Positions 9,727 through 22,400 of a stretch of DNA of 64,000 nt are shown piece after piece. Position 1 is the stretch's first letter. Every line of letters starts with the position of its first letter. The translations under genes and the position numbers were made by a program. The DNA is from Camillea tinctor. Lineage: Eukaryota; Ascomycota; Sordariomycetes; Xylariales; Xylariaceae. The notes under the pieces are model-generated. The model saw nothing but the letters and a program-made list of their open reading frames with translations. It searched no databases and was not told the DNA's origin. Location: assembly GCA_022578605.1 (NCBI GenBank), contig MU394058.1, positions 868,001-932,000 on the forward strand, written 5' to 3'.

Positions 9727-11470
9727 ATTACTCTAAGTCCCTCACATGGTTGGCATCCTCTCACCAATGTAATTAAGCGATTATAGTGAGAGACTTCAAG
9801 AACTATAGTAGAATTTCTCCCATCTCAGGATTAGAAAAATGGCAACACCAAGAACGATGGACTCGAGACCCAACAGCGATTAGGGGGATGACTCAGATTT
9901 ATCCCAACACGCGTGCAGGTCAGGCAAGCCACACAAGAGCACATGTGCTAGGATGGTAAGATGAGTGATGAGCTGCTCCCCCTATTTTATAACCCACACA
10001 AGTCCGAAGCGGAACGATTCCGGTGTTCTTCTTAGTCGACATTCTCGGTCCGGATCCAGCATAGCTTTCTTAGACTTGAGGTGATTCCCTAGAAGAACAG
10101 AAAACACAGAATTGCCCATGAATTACACAATAGAGTATTTCTGAGTAACAGAGCTGTGAAATGACGTGATACTCTTTATACGGTTAAGAAACTTTCAATT
10201 TAATATCACAAGATCTACTAGAAAAGAAATCTACCTGATAGTATTTCATATTCTATTCCTAACACCCACTCCATAGTCTATGCGGTGAACGCATCTCTTG
10301 GAAAAGGCGTAAATACATAACTACCTATCACAATATAGATCGATACACATTATAGATATCTTCTAGCCTATCATCTTTCTCGAACTAGTGCTAGCTTAGC
10401 CGGTCTATACGTCCGCAAGAAATGCGTCAAGTAAGACATTCCGCGTGGAAACAGATGAGCAAAAAAGCTCGATCTTGGTTTGAGGTTGAGATAGATAGGC
10501 TTTTCATGGTGACGTGGCCCCTTCACTCTCGTGACCTCGAGTTGCAGTAGCTTACCTTCAGCCTCACAGGATCTCAAATACAGATCTGGGGAAGAAACAC
10601 GATGTCCGCCGATTTGGGCCCATATTAAATGGAGCGAGAACTTTTGAGATTATTGGTTTAATTTTTGAAAATGCCAACGCAAATCAGTAATTAGCTTTAC
10701 GGAAATGATTCAGGATCAAAAGCCGTTTCCTCTATATTGATTCTGTTCTTTGAACAGACAGCAGTGTATCCTAGGAAATATATAGACAGCTTACCTATGA
10801 CACCCTCGTTTATAATGATGCTAACTGAGGAGCATATGCGACCAGAGCTAGTAAAACTAGCAAATCATTATCATATTAACAAATGCCTTCTTTTTCTGAA
10901 CAGGAGCGCTGCCCAAGGTTCCCTTTCCATAGCTAAGTACCTTCAAGTTAATTATACTCTACCTACCTAGATCCATAGGTTATATTAAACCAATGTAAAC
11001 TATATAAACAGGAATAACTGGCTCTTGGTCTCCCACGGTATAGATAGCCCTTTACGTTTCGTCATTCATATCTTATAGTACAAACTATCATTATGTTATA
11101 TACTACCTATCACATCTCGAACCCCTTTTCCACCAATACTCATCCAGTCAAGCCATACAAAGGCTAAATTCCTATGTTATTAGTTAGAAGAAGTCCCATA
11201 GCGAGCGCTTTAGCTCTCTTCAAAACTAGTCGTCGTTGTAGCTATGGAGACGTAATGCCTTCAAAAGTCGCAAAGAAGCACTATATCACAGGCCTAGATC
11301 CAATCCTCAAAGCCAAACAATATCCCATACTCAAGCCTAGCGAAACGAAAACCATAAATATTCCGCGTAGATGACCTACCTAGAACTAACATGCCATAAC
11401 TCAGTCAGCTCAGTCTAACAAATACAAGTAGCCTTTCGGTGTATACATAGACTTCGAAATCATGTTCAGC

Positions 11471-11489
11471 CTAACCCTAACCCTAACCC
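11471..11489. repeat. Interstitial telomere-type repeat (CCCTAA)3
   Basis: Three tandem CTAACC units (CTAACCCTAACCCTAACCC) match the fungal telomere TTAGGG on the other strand. They lie in non-coding DNA far from either window edge, so they are interstitial and not a chromosome end. Confidence 0.9.
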
Positions 11490-11866
11490 GAGCTCCCCCT
11501 TTTCCTCTTCTATGCCTAAATCCTATTCTAACGATCCAAAGAGGCAAAGAAACGAACACCATCATCATCATCATCACCACTAGCAGCAACATATACATGT
11601 TCTTTAGTGTATCGTAAAAACAGTAGAGAAAGAAGTAGACTTCGGGAGAAGAAAAAAGAAGAAAAAAAGTAGTTTCCGTGATATTAAAAGAATTACTACC
11701 TATAACCCAAGTGTTTAAACCCCTGTGTATGTGAATACCCTATAAAAGATTTTAAACCTTGTTTTTTAACCTCCCCAGCTAAAAAAAAAAACCCCCACCA
11801 AAAAGGGTGATTAAATCCACAAATAACTGATGATGCTTGAGATAACCGAATACCAGATAAAGATAG

Positions 11867-11889
11867 TGATGGTGATGGTGATGGTGATG
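11867..11889. repeat. GATGGT microsatellite
   Basis: About four GATGGT units, the last imperfect, lie in non-coding DNA downstream of the DUF726 gene. Confidence 0.75.
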
Positions 11890-12358
11890 ATAAGTTAATT
11901 CTTTCCTATCATCCCTTCTTGTTCTTCTCCCTTCCCCCCTCTCCCTTCTCAAAATAACAATGATGTTAGCAACAATAAAATTGTGAAAAAAAAAAAAGCA
12001 TCAACATGTGCCTTCTTTCTATTACGGCAACTCCGCCAGAATCTCTCTCTTCTAGTTCACCAGATTTCCCCATTTATTTCTTTCGTTCTTCCTTCTCTTG
12101 TAAGTTTGTGCCTACTTGGTAGGCTACTTTTAATAGGCGGGTAGGTGACGGTAGTATGACTGATATGATTTAGGCCGGGTTAGATTAGTTTATATTTCTC
12201 TTCATTATCTCCTCGGTCCCATCCGTCCCAACATGCTATGGGTAACTGGGAGAAGACCAAAACAACAACAAAAAACCTTACCCCCTATCCCCTACCTCCT
12301 TGTATCCCCACCCTAACCCGCGACGAACCGCAATCCCTATACCGTTTAATTCCCTTTA

Positions 12359-15300
12359 CTACGCAAAAGTCATCGAGATTTCCTTCTCCTTGCCAAAGTC
12401 ATCGTCATCCTCATCATCCGCCCATGGGTCCTTGATGGTTAGGTTTGGCGTCGTCTGTGATGTCTTGATCTCGGGTCTCTCGGGAGGTAGTGGTAGCGGT
12501 GCTATGTAGTCCTTGCGGGGTACTGGCGGCGGCGGTGATGACGAAACAGGCTCCATATACGCCGTGTCGAAGGTCATTTGTATCTCGCCACTATCAGAGT
12601 AGGCTTGGGATCTCCGTTTCTCTAGCGAAGCTTCCCGCCACTGCTCTGTCACCTCATCGCTTTGTGTGGCGCGTGCGACATACCCTGGGCTAGAAGTTGT
12701 AGCTGGTGGGATATCGAGCTTCATCGGCGGTAGGGTTGATGCGAGCTCTTTGACCTGTAGTTCCTCTTCCCTCGCTAGCTCCGCTCGCATGGCGTCGACA
12801 TCAAATAGCACACCATGGTTATTGCCTTCCTTGTCCTCTGTTTTCCCGCTGCTCTCGACTCCTTTACTATCTTCGTATACCTCCCAGTCTTGCCGCTGAC
12901 CTTTCTTCTTCCTGCCGAAGATGCCCCAACCGCCCTTCTTTTGTTGGCCTTCCTTCTCCAGCTCCTTGCGGGCCTCTTCGATTTCATTTATAAGCTCCCT
13001 CTGTCGTTCTCTGTGCTGGTCTGGATCAGGATCTTCGATTTCACCAAATTCGTCACTATCGACAACCCAACCACACTCTCGGAGAAGACGTGGCATGGCT
13101 CTTCGGTATTCCATATGGCCTGCGACGAACTCCGTGCAGTCGATGTTTTCCATCCCGGGCACATCATCTACGGTACGTAGACCAGCCACCGGACGGATGC
13201 CACCGCCCGTCAGGCGGAACAGGTATCCCAGAATCCAGTCAGTTCGGCTGTAGCCGTTGACAAACCGGCCAGCCACCACGGTCCGGGCTCTAAGGAATTC
13301 GTCTCTCTTGATAACGATGGGGGCCCCGAAGAAATATACATTCTGTACTAAACCGTACGCGCCCTTTCGAGCCAGTTCTAACAAACAGGAGAAGATGACA
13401 CGCGCACCTAGCGAGTAACCTACTAGAGTTATTGGACGGGTACCCAAGTTTCTATCGATCAACGAATCTGCGAGGATGAGGCCTGCGGCCCAAGCTCGGT
13501 CTTGAGAAACGGCCCAGGGGTTGTCGATTAGGTATGCCAGTTTTGTCAGCACAACAGGTAATTGGAGCGCGGCCATCAGACTGATCAAAATGGTGCTGCC
13601 AAGCACCTGTTGGAGACCTTGGGTGAGGGCCTAAATACAGGTTAACATACTGAATTCTAGAGTATGCTCGTAAAAGGGGCTAGCTAGCCCAGACTTACCT
13701 CAGTCGCTAGAATGTTAATAGTGTCACCCATACTGGTCAGCATCTCCGGCTCCCATAATATTGAATACAGATCACCCATAACCGGATCAACAGTACTAAA
13801 AGGTAAACGCACATCATCGACTTTGCTTGTCATCCATCCCGAGATGGTGACGATCAAGTTGACACGTTTGTTATTATGAAGGGGTCGGTATTCGAATGTT
13901 TTCACGGCCCCAGTTCTCCGCCCTGCTGCCTTTCCGCCCATAAAACTCCCGGAGGCGGCGGCACTAGATGTGATGATGGCGGCACCACCAGCTCCTGCCA
14001 GAAAAGAGCTAGTCCCTCCAACTCCAATAGTAGTGAAGCCGGCTGCGAGACCAGCCCCGATGAGAGGTGCTAGGAGGCCTGCAGAGAGGCCAATGACCAG
14101 GCCTCCTCCCACGGTGGCAAGGCCCATCATGACGTACCGTCTCTTCAAGGCGAGCTTTCTTCTATTCTCGAGATGCTCGTCCTCGTTCCAGTTTTCGTTT
14201 TCCGCCTGCTGCTGCATCTCCAAAGAATCTGTAACGCGCTTCTCAAACCTGCAAATATCTATCCAAGGCACGTCCAAGTCTTTGCCAACTCTTTCTAGTA
14301 AAACCCTCGAACGGGCGTCGTATATGGAATCAGCGATGAGAACCAGGAAAAGATCGCAAAGCACAGTCCACCGCAGGTCTATGTCAATTTTGTCGGTGCT
14401 TGGTAATTGCGACGGCGTCTTGACTTCTGGCATTTCTTCACCATCGTGACTTTCGTAGGGTGGCGGCGCTTCCGCAGCGGACTCATCTGTAGCGTTGGTG
14501 GCGATAGACCGTCGCGAACTACTCGTGATTGACAACCTTGGGGTTGATGCTGGGGTGGTTTCAGCCATCGGGTTCTTTACTCGAGCATTTTGCATGAGCG
14601 TTGGCGTGAGATCTTTGGGTACAACACCGTGAGAAGCCAATTGTTCGATCATGACTTGCTCAGCGGGGCTGATATCCATATGGGCGTACAGGCGAATCAT
14701 GGTCTTCTGGGACCACATCTTCATGGTCTCGGCGGCCATCTGAATGTCCTTCTTTAATTTCTTGCTGGAGTCGAGGGTTTCGGCCTCCTTAAGCATCTCG
14801 GCTAGCTCTAAGCGGGCTATGCCAACATAGGCAATTCTTTGCCCTTCTGTGAGCAGGTCCTTGGTAGCCTGTAGCTGTGATACGGCGTCTCTTTGGTCAT
14901 CTTCCATGTCGGCCATGCTGGTGGACTTCACCTTGTTGAATAGATAGCGAGTATTATCGTCCATGCTCGTTTCCGACTCGGCATCCTCGTCGTCTAACAC
15001 GCGGGTGTAGCCTTTCCCCGCGCCTCCAAGTCCCGCATAGCCGTAGGCATCATCTTCGTCGTTATGTTCCTTGGCTATGAGCCTATTGTCGTCGTCGTAG
15101 ATATCGTAGGGGGCATAGGCGGGCATGGTCTGCCAGCCGTCATCCTTATCGTCCCTCGCCTCCTCTTTAGGGGCAGTGAGTTGTTGGTGGGAAAACTCGG
15201 ACATGTCATGGCTGGTGCTGGCTTTGCTGATATCCCGAGTGTGGTTTATGTTTTCCGGTTTGGGTACCTGGGGAGGCGCTGGCTGTTCGTTCTGCTGCGA

Positions 15301-15642
15301 TTCACTGCTGGGTTTTTGTTCTGGAAGCGGGGTGGAGGGGGCGTCGCAATGTCGAGAATCATCGTGGTTGGGTTTGGGGGTCAAGGCTTCGTCTTTCGTG
15401 CTGTTTTCCCCATCCGCTATGACGGGTTTGTCTGGTTTCGTCGGCCCCTTTGCTACCTCCTCCACTGGTGCGTTGGTGCTAGATGCGGCACTGCCGTCGA
15501 CAGCGGGCTTATCCGACTTGTCTAGCTTGTCGGGCTGGTCAGCCTTATTATTACCCTCATCTTCGTCGGTGCCCTCAGGGCGCACGTATTTCCTGATGGG
15601 CAGGCCGAAGTCATCTAGTTCCTGCGCTCCTACAGCCGCCAT
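12359..15642 (-). CDS. DUF726/TMCO4-like membrane alpha/beta-hydrolase protein
   Basis: Two exons (15642-13699, then 13630-12359), split by a 68-nt GTAAGT..TAG intron in phase 0, give 1071 residues. The first 220 residues are acidic, Lys/Pro-rich and probably disordered. A helical region follows. Near residues 510-585 is a long Gly/Ala-rich hydrophobic stretch (GGGLVIGLSAGLLAPLIGAG), then a segment typical of the family: VNLIVTISGWMTSKVDDVR and YSILWEPEMLTSMGDTIN. Exon 2 holds ITLVGYSLGARVIFSCL at about residues 716-732, a GXSXG nucleophile elbow (Ser about 721), and then VYFFGAPIV. This order identifies the DUF726 family (human TMCO4, yeast Mil1), which has a lipase-like fold; its biochemical role is poorly known. 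The C-terminal 280 residues are charged and Ser/Pro-rich. Confidence 0.9.
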
Positions 15643-16599
15643 GGGGATTTCTTTCTACACATGTGGTGTGATTGTGAAGTATATTATGTGTGTAATTGAT
15701 GTTTTCAACCAAGTGGAGGGATCGACGTCTCTTGGTCAGCTTCCTTGTTCGCTTCCCTCGACTGGATGATGGCGGATTGGATGAGGCACAAAGTTAGAGA
15801 ATGCAGATGCAATAACTTCCCTCTTCTTAAGTGACATTCCCCACGGACTGGGATTTGGGGTTTGGGATTTGGTTTTTGGGATTGGAATTGGAACTGACTG
15901 GAACAAATGCGTGGAGAATAAATTACACTAACTTAGGTCAGATGCAGGGGGTTGACAGCTAAAACGTAACCTGCCGAGCCACTATGTTTAAACCCCCCTT
16001 GAAGAAAAAAAAAGAGAGAGAGAGATAGAAAAGTAAAGTAAAAGAAGGGAAAATACGTCTCAAAACTGAAAGGCGGGTTACATATGATACTGAAGGGATG
16101 AAAAAGTACTAGCCTAGGTTACCTAAGTACCGTACCTAAGTACCGTACCTAGGTAGGTAGTGTTCTAAGAACATAAGGTTGTACATATACGGTGGTACGT
16201 GTAGGAAAGAAGAATAGGAAAGAACATGTATGACTCGCCCTGATTGAGGGTGCTAAAGAGGAAACTATCACCCCGCTATACTCCTGCTGTACACTACTAT
16301 GTACATATTGACACTATAGACCTAATAGTATGCGCACATGCTACATATTAGTGTAACCAAACCCCCACCCACTAAAGTTATTAGGTTAATGCCGGACAAG
16401 GCTTGAACATGTATGTACTTATGTATACACTCCCTATATATACATTTTATATGCCATGGCCGTATTCATTGGATAGATAACTTGAGGTATACGTGCAATT
16501 AATTTTCAATGGTGGTATCAATTATGTATCAGAGTTGCTTAAAAAAAGTGTCATTAGGTTATTAGTTAACACCTGGTATAAATCATCTCTCGTCTCACC
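15643..16599. other. Promoter of the DUF726 gene and 3' flank of UTP23
   Basis: Both flanking genes are on the - strand, so this is the upstream region of DUF726 and the downstream region of UTP23. It contains a short GA-repeat (16016-16024) and the TACCTAAGTACCG tandem at 16115-16165. No gene is visible. Confidence 0.6.
16115..16165. repeat. Tandem TACCTAAGTACCG repeat with palindromic CCTAGG ends
   Basis: Two perfect copies of a 13-base unit (TACCTAAGTACCG) are flanked on both sides by CCTAGGT sequence, making an imperfect inverted repeat. The same TACCTA/TAGGTA word recurs throughout the non-coding part of this window. Confidence 0.8.
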
Positions 16600-17589
16600 T
16601 TATCCCTCCACTTCCACCTCCGGAGCTTCGTGACTGGTTTGCTCTGGCGTTGAAAGCGCATCAGCACCAGCTGTAGATTTGTGCTTCCGCCGGCGCTTCT
16701 TCTTGTGTGATTCCTCCGAACCTGCCTCGCCAGTCGTGGTGCTATCTGGTAGCCCCTCTTCCTCCGCCTTCTCCTTCTTCGCCTTGTCCGACTGTGAACC
16801 AGTTCCCGGGGCCGCGTTCGTTTGCTTTTTCTTCACCGACAGAGGGTTAGGCCCTTTAGGGCCCTTCTTTTTTTTCTTCTTCTTCTCTGGCTTGTTCGTT
16901 TCCGAAGCCTGACGTGTGGAGGATTCCTTGCCGTCTTCTTCATCTGTGTCGTCCTCGTCGTCTCTCTTTCTCTTGCCTCCCTCTACTGTCTTAAGCTCCG
17001 CCCGGAACTTGAGACGCTCTTCTCTAGACCTGACTTTTGCTGTGGCCGCGGCCATAGGTTCCATTATCATGACCGAGCGCCGAATGTAGACGAGCGGGAC
17101 GCCGGGTATCGCTCTCAACGCAGCGCGGACGTCCTCGTCGTTGATGGCGCCGCAGTATTTGAACTTGTTCACTCCTTGGCCTTTGGGATCCACCACCGAC
17201 ATTAAACATTCGAGGGTACTGAGAGGCTCGGGATATTGGTCCGGGTGGTGCCCACAGCGCCGCCTTTCAAACGTCTTGGCCAATTCAATCGCAGATGCCG
17301 ACTTGTGCGCATAGAGGTGTCGCATCGAGCATTGGGTTATCACTGTGGAGAGAAAAATAGTTAGAACTTCTAAATATCTTTATGCGACAACTGTGCTGGC
17401 ACACGCACTCAATTTCACTTGGCCATGGACAATGTCGGCTAATAGGCGTTCCATCTCCATCTTGCAATCGGTAGCTGTTATAACGAAGTCGGCATCGAGC
17501 AAGATCTGGTATGGTTCTCTAAAGTTCCAGCCCATTACATACTGGGACATGAGTTTTTTGTATTTCTTGGCTGTCTTGGCACGAGGCAT
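16600..17589 (-). CDS. UTP23: U3 snoRNP-associated rRNA processing protein UTP23
   Basis: Two exons (17589-17409 and 17342-16600) give 307 residues; the 66-nt intron (GTGCGT..CAG, CTAAC branch) falls in phase 1 and creates the Met of LMITQC. The start MPRAKTAKKYKKLM and the following FREPYQILLDADF are typical of the FCF1/UTP23 PIN-like fold. Family signatures continue with VKLMITQC, ELAKTFERRRCGHH, CLMSVVD, a degenerate PIN core and the GVPLVYIRRSVMIMEPM block. The C-terminal tail holds the UTP23 hallmark GPKGPNPLSVKKK between Lys-rich runs and ends in a KKKRRRKHK cluster. UTP23 acts in the nucleolar small-subunit processome at early cleavages of pre-18S rRNA and in release of the snR30/U17 snoRNP (family knowledge). 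The acidic insert after residue 180 (DDEDDTDEEDGKE) is of the kind often seen in nucleolar proteins. Confidence 0.95.
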
Positions 17590-18174
17590 GACGGGCGATC
17601 TCGAAGGGTAGCAATGGTAGTGGTGATGATGATGATGATAGTGTTGGTGGAATATCTTAGAGGTAGGTGTATGTAGATGTAGCTGCAGCTGTTTACTTGG
17701 TCGCAAATAGACAATTAAAAAAAAATATGCATTGCAGCTTGGAAAGTTAGTCCGATAAGCTCTTATCAGCCATCACTAACCTAAATTAATATGGATCTGA
17801 TATCATATGTAACCCCACCAAATTCGTCGCTTTCCAACAACCTCTCCCTACCTATTAATAGCACCATGTAGTCTTTTCCAATTTTCCATGCGGTGATGTT
17901 GAAATATCCATCTCGCTTCCCTTGATCGGGGACCGGGATTGTTGTCCGGTATTCCCCCCCAAAACGCCTATGCAATGCATGTCTATCCGTGGAAAACAAA
18001 AACCACCCCAACATGGGTATCTCGCCCCTCCCGTAAAATAGATGTACCGCCAACGCCTCACATAGAGGACAATATAAGACCAACAACCTAGTGAATTTTA
18101 CACGCCCCGCATATGAATACTGTGGAATGGATACGTTTGGGAGGGTCCCAAACTGGCGCCATGTGCTTTATTGG
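17590..18174. other. Short intergenic region between PTC7-like and UTP23
   Basis: About 585 bp separates two - strand genes. It holds the presumed UTP23 promoter with a CAT/ATG-rich trinucleotide tract just upstream of its start (about 17622-17640). Open frames at 17781-18086 do not resemble protein. Confidence 0.55.
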
Positions 18175-19475
18175 CTAAGAGCCTGAGTCTGTTCGCCGAC
18201 ATAATGCAGCTACCACGCTGATATCGTCGAGTTTGCCTAATATTCAAGTTAGCGATTTTGCAACAACCTGCATGTCAGTCTAACTCGTACCTCCTTCGCT
18301 GGCTAGCCCTTCCTCAATAGCATGTTCCATGAATGGACTCTCCGCAAACGGGTCAGTCGCAATCTCCTTTGCAGCATTCACGAGCTCCTCGGCAACAAAT
18401 GTCATCCCACCGTTTGCGCCATTCTTGCGATCACCGCTAGCCGTGCCCCCTTCTCCAGCCTCCCAACGCTCAACGCTCTTAGACACGTTTGCGACGATCT
18501 CGTGCTCCCACAGGTTATCGATGACACCGTCCGACATGGCTAGGACTATATCCCCTTCTGCAAGTTCCACCGTGTCTACGACTGCGTTTTGCATCGGGGT
18601 GTCCGGGCTATTCGTCCCAAGTTGTCGAGGACAGTCAAACCAGTGCCATTGCTCTTTGGACTTGTACACTAGTTCCTTATTCTTCGCTCTAACGACCATG
18701 ATCTGGGAGTCGCCAATATTGGTCACGTATAGTAGGGGTGTCGCTGGCGCAGATGGATTATTCGCGTCGCTTTTGTAAAAGAGCTGCGCGCCCGAAGCCG
18801 TAGTCGTACCCAAACAGTCATTCGGCCCCGAGGTAGCTTCGATGGTACGTTCATACGCTGTTTGTAAATATCGGACGGGATCTGGATGGTATGGATGGCC
18901 AGGCGATCGTGCTTTCACGATGTCCTCTTCTATAGCAGCCACCCAGAAATGTAGTATTAATCTCGACCATAGACTGAGTTAATTATTAGCGCGAGGGAAT
19001 CGGGAGATCAAGTTAAGTTCGGACGTTGATACCCAGCGTGGCCCCGAGGCCGGGAGGACCAGGCACCAACACCATCATTGGCGCAGATGAAATGGTCACT
19101 CGCATATACGGCATCGTCGCCGTTTGTCCAGCCGCGAATGAGTTCGCCATCAATATATACACGCTTGTCGCGACTCTGGTGATGGGTGCTGAGGGGGTCG
19201 GAAAAGGACCCCGATGGCGGAGAAAGGAATGGCGGTGGAAAAGGTCTTGGGGTTCGTTTTGCGAAAAGGGCGAATCCGGTATCGAAGCGGAAGGGAAGCT
19301 TCGGGCAGTAATCGGGGAGCGGCGGGGTCACGTCGCCAGATACTTCGATGGTAGCTGAGGAAACAATGTTTTTATTTGGAAGCCGAGGAGGCCATCGGTT
19401 CTTAGGTATGGTGGGAAATCGTCGTCCGACAAGACCTGGAACGGAGGCCAGCAAAGGAAGAGGTGATCTTCTCAT
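18175..19475 (-). CDS. PP2C-type protein phosphatase, PTC7/Azr1-like, probably mitochondrial
   Basis: Three exons (19475-19033, 18973-18291, 18236-18175) give 395 residues. The 59-nt intron carries GTATCA..CAG and the 54-nt intron GTACGA..TAG; both restore conserved sequence. The start at the first ATG gives an Arg-rich, acid-free N-terminus (MRRSPLPLLASVPGLVGRRF), as expected for mitochondrial import. PP2C motifs are GDDAV (about 119-123), NDGVGAW with a metal-binding Asp (about 133-139), WSRLILHFW, GTTTASGAQLFY, VTNIGDSQIMVVR, VLAMSDGVIDNLWEHEI and the terminal GGKLDDISVVAA. The final motif lies entirely in the short third exon plus the split codon. Members are Mn/Mg-dependent Ser/Thr phosphatases; yeast Ptc7 dephosphorylates proteins of coenzyme Q synthesis. 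Equivalence to yeast Ptc7 is inferred. Confidence 0.9.
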
Positions 19476-22400
19476 TCCCGAAAACACGAACGAAGTCTAT
19501 AGAGAGACACCCTTGAAAGAGACACACTTGTTGGAAAGATAGATAAAATTATATTAAGAGTGTCACGCGAATAGATTGCCAGAATGAGATTGGCGAATAG
19601 ATGTGATGGTTGGTAATAGTAAGTATACAAAGTTACAGAGATAAAAAATAAAAATAAAAAACCCGTTGAAAGTGTTGAGTGCTGTTGCTGTTGCTGTTAC
19701 AGTAGATTAGGTGGTCTTGGTGGTCTTGGTGCGATGTCGCGGGCATCCGATAAGAAATTTAGACATGGTTTTAATTAGCAGTGACATGCCTTATCGCACT
19801 CTAGAAACTAAACTTTTGTAATACACTACAACGTACATACCCTTGCTTTTGCTGACTAGGTCTAACGGAATGCATAAATCACCGATAATGGCAATTCTAC
19901 ATGCATTTAAGGCTGATATGTAGTAGTATGTCTACATGCGCATGTTTCCTCCTAGCTTCGGGGTTCCTTTCCTAGAAAAGATGACATCATCTGGCGAGTT
20001 CGTGATAAAAAATACTTAGTTTAATTACACTGGTATCGTGTTTCTATAATCCCATATTTATGCGGTACTTAGCATTCATTGTTAGTATATCGGTTCGTAT
20101 ACAAATTGTCATTATACCGTACACACGAAGTAATTAGAAAATTTCTTACTGCACTAAACTATTTGAATAGTATGTCCTACGGGTATCCATAGAATCAACT
20201 CGGTTTACCTAAGTGGTAGGTGGAGATCAAGCCGGTCTCGGGTGATCACACAAACCGGCGATAAGACTCTGGTAGTCCTGAAACAACGGGACGGGCTGTT
20301 TCCTCGGGGTTCGGTCGGTCAATACACAGAGTGGGTAAGTATCTTAAGGAGATAGATATGTCCCTTCAAAGACGAGAATATAATGCAAAGATTAGTGTAG
20401 TATTCGTGAATAAAGAGATGTATTATATATAATTTTAGCATTCTAGTCGTTGAACTGACAATCAGCCCATACGGCATTATAAGTACCACAAAATAAGCAT
20501 AAACTTTGAATTGCCCCTTTCGCTAATACTTGCAAGAACAATATTTTCAGCTCTTACACAGCAATCGTTCATTTCAAAGGTAAGAGAGATCGGCAGGAGC
20601 GTAAGAATATATACAACACTGGGCACTAGGTAGGCACACTATGTAGACCGGTAAGCAGTGAAGGTGCTCTAAGCATAGAAACGAGGTCAGTAAGAGTTTG
20701 GTTCAAACGATCACCATTACAGGTTTCCACTTGCAAAGATGATAAGCGAAGGTCTCGATATTTTGGAGTTAAATAAAAAACATGTCTACACATATAGGTT
20801 ACCTAACTTACTTTTACCTACCTACCTTCCTACTTTGCTTCCTTACACATACCAGCTACACTGCATATAATAATCTGTATGCGGGATCGAGAAGGAAGGA
20901 TGACGGACCTGACGGGGAATTTCCTTTGCACTAGCCTAGTATGTAGGTCAGGACGATAGTTACACTACCTACACATAGGGATATAGCGTAGGTACACAAC
21001 TTGAACTCCAGGGGGCACCTTTCCAAAAACAGTTCTTACCGTTAACCGGCGTTAGGGAACGCCGAGAAGACGGATCTTAATGCACAGTAGCGCGATGCTT
21101 GGCACAGACTAGAAGAATTGGCTTCTGGCCACAGTCTTCAAGGGTCCCCCCGGAATTGTATAACTTATGACGCACGCAAAGGTCGGTTGATCCCGATTCC
21201 CAGGCGGGTTTTTTGAAATAAATGTCGTTATGTTAATCATACCCAGTATGAGCAAACCGAACATCATGGACGAGCAACTTAGCCTGCAGGACTGCCTGCT
21301 GGGCTGAGAAGAAACGCGCGTCCCGACGGTGGCTGGAGCATTCACAAAGAGAAGAGATCCTTCGATTTTGACCGTGCCAATCAGCCAAGATGCAGTACGA
21401 CGCCCAGGGACTCGGCGCTTGAAATCCTGCGCATTTCGGCACCATCATAACCGTGCCTTGCGCCCGAATGTGAGGGAGCGCTATTTAGCGATTGGCCGAG
21501 CGGCATATTCATACGGAAGGGAATACGGTACACACACACACTTACTAGGTACTTCAGTAGGTAGGTAGGTTAGGGAGATAGGTTAGATAAATGGCATGTT
21601 GTAGTGTAATAATGACAATAATATAACAACAAATAGCGGTGCGCAATTCCTCATAACCATCGAGAACCCTGGCGTCGTGGGACTTGGGAAGTGGATTGCC
21701 TCACACAGCCTCCTAGTGTAGACTTATACCACCACAACACCCATCTAAACTATTGGATGGTAGGAAGCGCCTTGAGACCTAATCGCCAGCGACGTTGTTT
21801 CATAATCAGTCTGTGTTCGTGGGGCTCCCACTCGTGCGTGCGCTTCAAACATACACTCACTCATTCACTCACCACCCACGGATCGGTAAACTAGGTTTAT
21901 TTGTCCATTTTGGACGATAAACCCCCATAATGGCCGCTGACAGCGAGGAAATACCAGAGAAAAAGGTTCGAGGCTGGTAATCCATAGGCTAACCCCGACG
22001 AAGCTAGATCTGTCCGTTACATCCGGGACCATATTTAAGCCAATCGCTTGGGACGAAACAGGGGCATAGGGTCCGGTGAAATATGGTGAAATATGCAGAC
22101 GAAGGGTTGGGTCCGAACAACAACTCACAAGTTAAGGTACAAGACTTGACAGGCATAGGCTAGGTAGATAGCAAAGACTTACGTTTTATGGAATATAAAC
22201 TATCTAACTTACAAATTTAGGTTATCAGTTATTTTGAAAAGTAAGATGAGAGGTTGGGAGGGAGGGGAGGGAGAGAGATGATAATGATGATGACAATGAC
22301 GGTTATGATGCCTCGTATTAACTGGGCCTTCAGTGACTAGTAGCAGAACACATCATCAGCGCATCTACATCTAGTGTACTGCCCACTAAACCCTCCACTC

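Larger units (their letters stand above)
9727..12358. other. Gene-poor region, right part
   Basis: This AT-rich sequence has no supported gene. It contains a telomere-type repeat at 11471-11489, an ATC repeat at 11561-11574, a GATGGT repeat at about 11867-11889 and several A runs. It ends at the 3' end of the DUF726 gene. Confidence 0.5.

Noticed and set aside
20200..20340. GC-containing segment that looked like a possible tRNA
   Set aside because: I could not fold a cloverleaf and there is no GGTTCGANNCC B box. No tRNA was convincing anywhere in the window, though a tRNAscan-SE run would be decisive.
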